From Lingula anatina (lineage: Eukaryota > Brachiopoda > Lingulata > Lingulida > Lingulidae): a DNA stretch of 64,000 nucleotides. The position numbers and the translations under genes are program-made. Below, piece after piece: positions 60,501 to 64,000 of this stretch. Under the pieces are notes generated by a model. The model saw only the letters and a list, made by a program, of their open reading frames with translations, searched no databases and had not been told where the DNA came from. The DNA is taken from contig NW_019775555.1 in NCBI RefSeq assembly GCF_001039355.2, positions 60,361 to 124,360 on the forward strand. The letters run 5' to 3'. How positions within the stretch are numbered: position 1 is the stretch's first letter; the number at the start of each line of letters is the position of its first letter.

Positions 60501-60857
60501 TGAACATCTTGTGTCGGACAGCAACAGCCATGATGACAGCAACTACCTATGCAGACAGATCAATCAGTATATATATGACATGAAGTTTAACAGCTGTAAA
60601 AATCAGAAATAAGCTTATCACTTTTCTAATGTCTAGAGTGAGCATTACCAAAAACAGATATCATTTCAATATCGTGATAGATTATTCAGTCTAAAATAAA
60701 ATATCAAATGTGATGTGATGTGGTGATGTGTTTTTTTTTTTTCTGTACATGTAGGAGATGGCAAATTACCTATAAATGTTATTGTCATTTGGAAAATAAT
60801 ATATACCCATTCAAGACTTCTTACTACCAATAAAAGATGCTATCTATTTTTCTATAG

Positions 60858-61013
60858 GAATTAAACATGTGCAGAAAGGTAGAGTCAGTTCACCAAGCCA
60901 CCATGCTGTATGGAAAGGGTCACCTGGAAAAGGAGACAGAAGGACGGATTTGTGAAGGGACATTGTCACATCATTTTATAAAAGACAGAAGCCTGAAACT
61001 CAACCAAATCAAG
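60858..61013 (+). CDS. Candidate internal exon (52 codons), function unknown
   Basis: Bounded by acceptor TATTTTTCTATAG (ending 60857) and donor GTGTAAG (61014; GTAAGG at 61016 is an alternative). Exactly 156 bases, phase 0-0. Open as ELNMCRKVESVHQATMLYGK and onward to SLKLNQIK, with in-frame stops directly outside both boundaries. It is the most diverged of eleven island copies and continues about 75 bases further than they do with different sequence. A 4-base difference (CACCAAGCC versus CACCAAAAAAGCC) shifts frame relative to the others. No domain recognised. It could be a real exon from which the islands were amplified, or an exonised repeat. Confidence 0.3.
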
Positions 61014-61833
61014 GTGTAAGGAAAAAAATATGATGTACTGACAGTTGTCTAACCTAATAAATATAACAGGGATCCATGTTGAGGACTGAAATATGACAAT
61101 TCAGTTAAACGAGACAGCAAAGCTGATAAATATACAGACTTGAAGTAGTAAACAATGGCAGTGAACAAAAAAATACATATAAGGCACTGTAGTATAATCA
61201 GTAATACTTTTTAGTAATGTACTGTATCAAAATATATAGTAATTGAATGAAGAAAAAGGTGATTAGTATTTTGTATTTACCTGCATTACGTATGACTAGC
61301 AATAACAACAAAATATTTCTAAACAACAAAGCATTTATTTGCCCGAGTAATAGCATCAAGAGCAGAGAGAGGGATGTCAAATTCTGAGTTCAAAGAGGTC
61401 AGTTCCATGTGTGTCCAACATTAGGGATGTTACCAATCACAGTAATTGACAAGGAGTTTCAGTTCCATAAAACATTCACTAACTGCTTGTGTCAGTCCAG
61501 GAGAAATAGAACAACATACCCCAGGTCACAATGACATGATCATGTCCATGGGCTGTTGGTATACTGCTCTGTGTGAGGCCAATGGTGGATACACATGGTA
61601 TACTAATATGTTCAATTTAATGTGGAAATTCATAATGTGTCACTAGCATAGTGCTTCAGGTCCCTAATGGGAGTTCAAAGTGACAACTTGATTACATACA
61701 TAAAATGCAACTACACTTAAAAAAACTTACATGTGCAAAGAGAGATGTTTGTTTTATACACTGAGATAAAACAGACATGTTCTACTATATCAGTGACATC
61801 ATACACTGTATATAAAGTGGTACTGATATTTAC

Positions 61834-61944
61834 CTGTGGGTGCTGGTGTCACAGGTGTCTGTACACTGGGAATAAAAGTAACAGGACCTCCTGGCAGCTG
61901 AACCCCTGGGATGAAAGTGACTGGGGCTTGTGTAGTTGGTGTTC
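61834..61944 (-). CDS. Candidate Pro/Thr-rich exon (37 codons), minus strand
   Basis: On the minus strand a T-rich tract and ATTTTGACTAG precede the exon, and CCCACAG meets donor GTAAATAT. Length 111 bases, phase 1-1, so it can be inserted or skipped without changing frame. Reads TPTTQAPVTFIPGVQLPGGP and onward to TPVTPAP, with an internal repeat (PVTFIPGVQ / PVTFIPSVQ). This looks like a linker exon of an extracellular or mucin-like protein. Partner exons were not found in the window. Confidence 0.45.
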
Positions 61945-61950
61945 CTAGTC

Positions 61951-61974
61951 AAAATAAATAAATAAATAAATAAA
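61951..61974. repeat. (AAAT)n microsatellite
   Basis: Five to six AAAT units directly upstream (minus-strand sense) of the Pro/Thr-rich exon; supplies the T-rich tract of its acceptor. Confidence 0.9.
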
Positions 61975-63538
61975 GCTCTTTTTCTATAGCTTGGTGCCCC
62001 TTAAAGCTACAGTTGACACTTCATTTGTCAGTACAGTATATTTTAACNTGAAAAAGATTTTTTTTGGACAATAAATTTGAGAAAACTGACAATAACACTG
62101 AAACAACTGCCAAATTCTATGGTTTAAAATAGTTAAACGTTAATAATTTTCACAAATCTTGTCTAATATTTGTGAAATTTGGATAGATGATGCATAACAA
62201 CAATAAAAATCTGTGTATGTGAAAACTGAAAATGACATTGAAAAGACTGCAAAATACGGTGCATTAAAATAGTTAAATGTTAATAAGTTTCACAAATGTC
62301 GTTCAATATTTGTGACATTTGATCAGATGATGCATAACAATAATAAAAATCTGTGATAAGCTCATCAGTTGAATGTGTCTCATGAAAAATAATTTTCAGA
62401 GCATATGAATGTGAAAAAACTGAAAATGACATTGTAAAGACTTCCAAATTCCATGGCTTAAAATAGTTAAACATTAATAATTTTAACAAATCTCGTCCAA
62501 TGTTTGTGAAATTTGTACAAGTCATGCATAACAACAATTAAAATCTGTGATAAGCTCATCAGTTGACCGTGTCTCATGAAAAAGATTTTTCAGAGCATAC
62601 GAATTGGAGAAAACTGAAAATTAGATTGAAAAGACTGCCAAATTCCATGGCTTAAAATAGTTATATGTTAATGATTGTCACAAATCTTGTCCAATATTTG
62701 TGAAATTTGTATATATCTATATTATCATGCTTAACATCAATAAAAATCTGTAAAAAGCACAACAGTTGACAATGTCCAATGAAAAAGATTTTTCAGAGCA
62801 TATAAATTTGAGAAAACTGAAAATGACATTGAAAAGACTGCCAAATTCCATGGATTAAAATAGTTAAACGTTAATATTTTCACAAATCTAGTGCAATATT
62901 TGTGAAATTTGTACAAATAATTCCTTAGATAAATAAAAATCTGTGATAAGCTCATCAGTTGATTGGGTTCAATGAAAATGATTTTTTTTTTTTTTTTTTG
63001 GACAATATATTTGAGAAAACTGAAAATATCACTGAAAAGACTGCCAAATTCCAAGGTATACAATAGTTAAACGTTAATAATTTTGACAAATCTTGTCCAT
63101 TATTTGTGGAATTTGGACAAATGATACTTTACAATAATAAAAATCTGTGATAAGCTTATCAGCTGACTGTGTGTAATAGAAGTGTAGCTTATTGACAATT
63201 TGTATGAGAAGACTGAGAATTATCAAAAACATTTTTTTTTTCAATTTCACAACATCTAATTAGCTTCATATTAAACATCAAATGATATGATTTGAGTTTG
63301 TTTGTGTAAGAGGTGACAAATTACCCATAATTGTCCTCTGGAAAACAATATATACTCATTTAAGACATCTCCTTACTACCAATACCAGATGCAGATTCCT
63401 CCTTACAATTTGTTTTTGGAATTGGGGTTTAGCACACCATTTGACAATGTCCCAAAGCTTGCCTACCATCTATTGTAGACATGGATGACACAATCCATTG
63501 CTCTTGCTATTGTCTTTTGCTGCCTGTTTTTTCTATAG

Positions 63539-64000
63539 GAATTGGCCATGACCAGACAGGAAGTATCAGTTCACCAAAAAAGCCCCCACGCTGTATGGAA
63601 AAGGTCACCTGGAAGAGAAATGTACAATGTATTTAAAAAAAAAATGGAAATTAAATTTTAAAAAGTGATAAATTTATCAGACTAAAATAGCTAAACATTA
63701 ATAATTTTGATAAAGTTGGATTTAAAAGTTGATTGTGTCTAATGGAAAGGCTCATCTGGAAAACGAACAGTAAGTTTGAAAAAAAGTGAAAATATCGCCA
63801 GTTTTCGAGATATAAGGGATAAAAAATTTGCAAAGCTCAGTTCATGGTGAAAATTAGGTCAAAGGTCAATTTCAGGATCACAGTTAGATTGGCAGTATAT
63901 GACATCCTATTCAAGTTCAATGAGGGTAAGAAATACTCCCCCTTAATCACCAATCACGAAAAATTAAAACAGGTCAATCACCAATCACGAAGATATATTC
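63539..64000 (+). repeat. Composite block, copy 4 (cut by window end)
   Basis: Exon-like island, linker, family C unit with perfect DR1 at 63856, then ATCACCAATCACGA units up to the last base. Confidence 0.8.

Larger units (their letters stand above)
41936..63250 (+). repeat. Higher-order repeat field of ~194-bp units
   Basis: Blocks of tandem ~194-bp units lie at about 41.94-43.75, 44.63-45.15, 45.87-46.91, 47.20-47.90, 49.56-50.29, 50.40-51.17, 51.20-52.20, 54.08-54.90, 55.27-56.40, 57.02-57.78 and 62.05-63.25 kb. Unit landmarks: CTGTGATAAGCTCATCAGTT, AAAACTGAAAATGACATTGA, AAAATAGTTAAACGTTAAT. Most blocks are separated by a common linker (CCTTACTACCAATACCAGAT and onward) leading to an exon-like island. 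Seven of the nine n positions fall here, so unit counts are unreliable. No gene is supported except the candidate exons listed separately. Confidence 0.85.

Noticed and set aside
61281-61295. Possible 15-base minus-strand microexon (TTATTGCTAG acceptor, GTAAATAC donor)
   Set aside because: Too short to support without transcripts; both signals are common in AT-rich DNA.

Overview
The window is animal nuclear DNA. It is AT-rich and intron-containing, has canonical GT-AG splice signals, and is crowded with dispersed and tandem repeats. The one confidently identified gene is dystroglycan. With no vertebrate-like SINE/LINE landscape and many repeat families that enclose internal tandem arrays (as seen in bivalve 'pearl' and Helentron-type elements), I favour a marine invertebrate, possibly a mollusc or other lophotrochozoan. 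The species is not determinable from the sequence. Nine single-base 'n' positions (23646, 25929, 44554, 46910, 49398, 51502, 54081, 56859, 62048) look like assembly joins, so fine structure on both sides of them should be distrusted. Layout: 1-6334 is upstream sequence with one TIR element and no recognisable gene. 6489-17320 (+) is a complete dystroglycan coding sequence in three exons (6489-6734, 14701-15637, 15846-17320). The 8-kb first intron is full of repeats: a nuclear-receptor-motif tandem array, a 2.6-kb fold-back and a piggyBac-like terminus. 17321 to about 20600 is mostly unique and likely includes the 3' UTR. 20.6-32.7 kb is a mosaic of dispersed repeats and MITEs. 33-39.3 kb is mainly unique sequence with weak exon candidates, a cluster of tRNA-like motifs and a fold-back element. 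39.3-64 kb is a higher-order repeat field built from ~194-bp tandem units, a conserved exon-like island and blocks carrying AGGTCA-type motifs, with later insertions. The dystroglycan product would be about 885 residues: signal peptide, alpha-DG N-terminal domain, furin-type site, TPT motif, Thr/Pro-rich mucin-like region, cadherin-like domain, Gly-Ser alpha/beta cleavage site, one membrane span and a cytoplasmic tail ending in a PPxY dystrophin-binding motif. The order and spacing match the vertebrate protein closely. Nothing else in the window clearly works with it. Elsewhere the most unusual signals are: (i) repeat families that spread perfect DR1 (AGGTCAAAGGTCA) and NR5A/ERR-type (TCAAGGTCA) motifs; (ii) eleven copies of an ~80-bp island that shows a splice acceptor on each strand and open frames; (iii) MITE insertions proven by empty paralogous sites inside the same window; (iv) a MITE whose central palindrome differs between copies by a compensated pair of substitutions.
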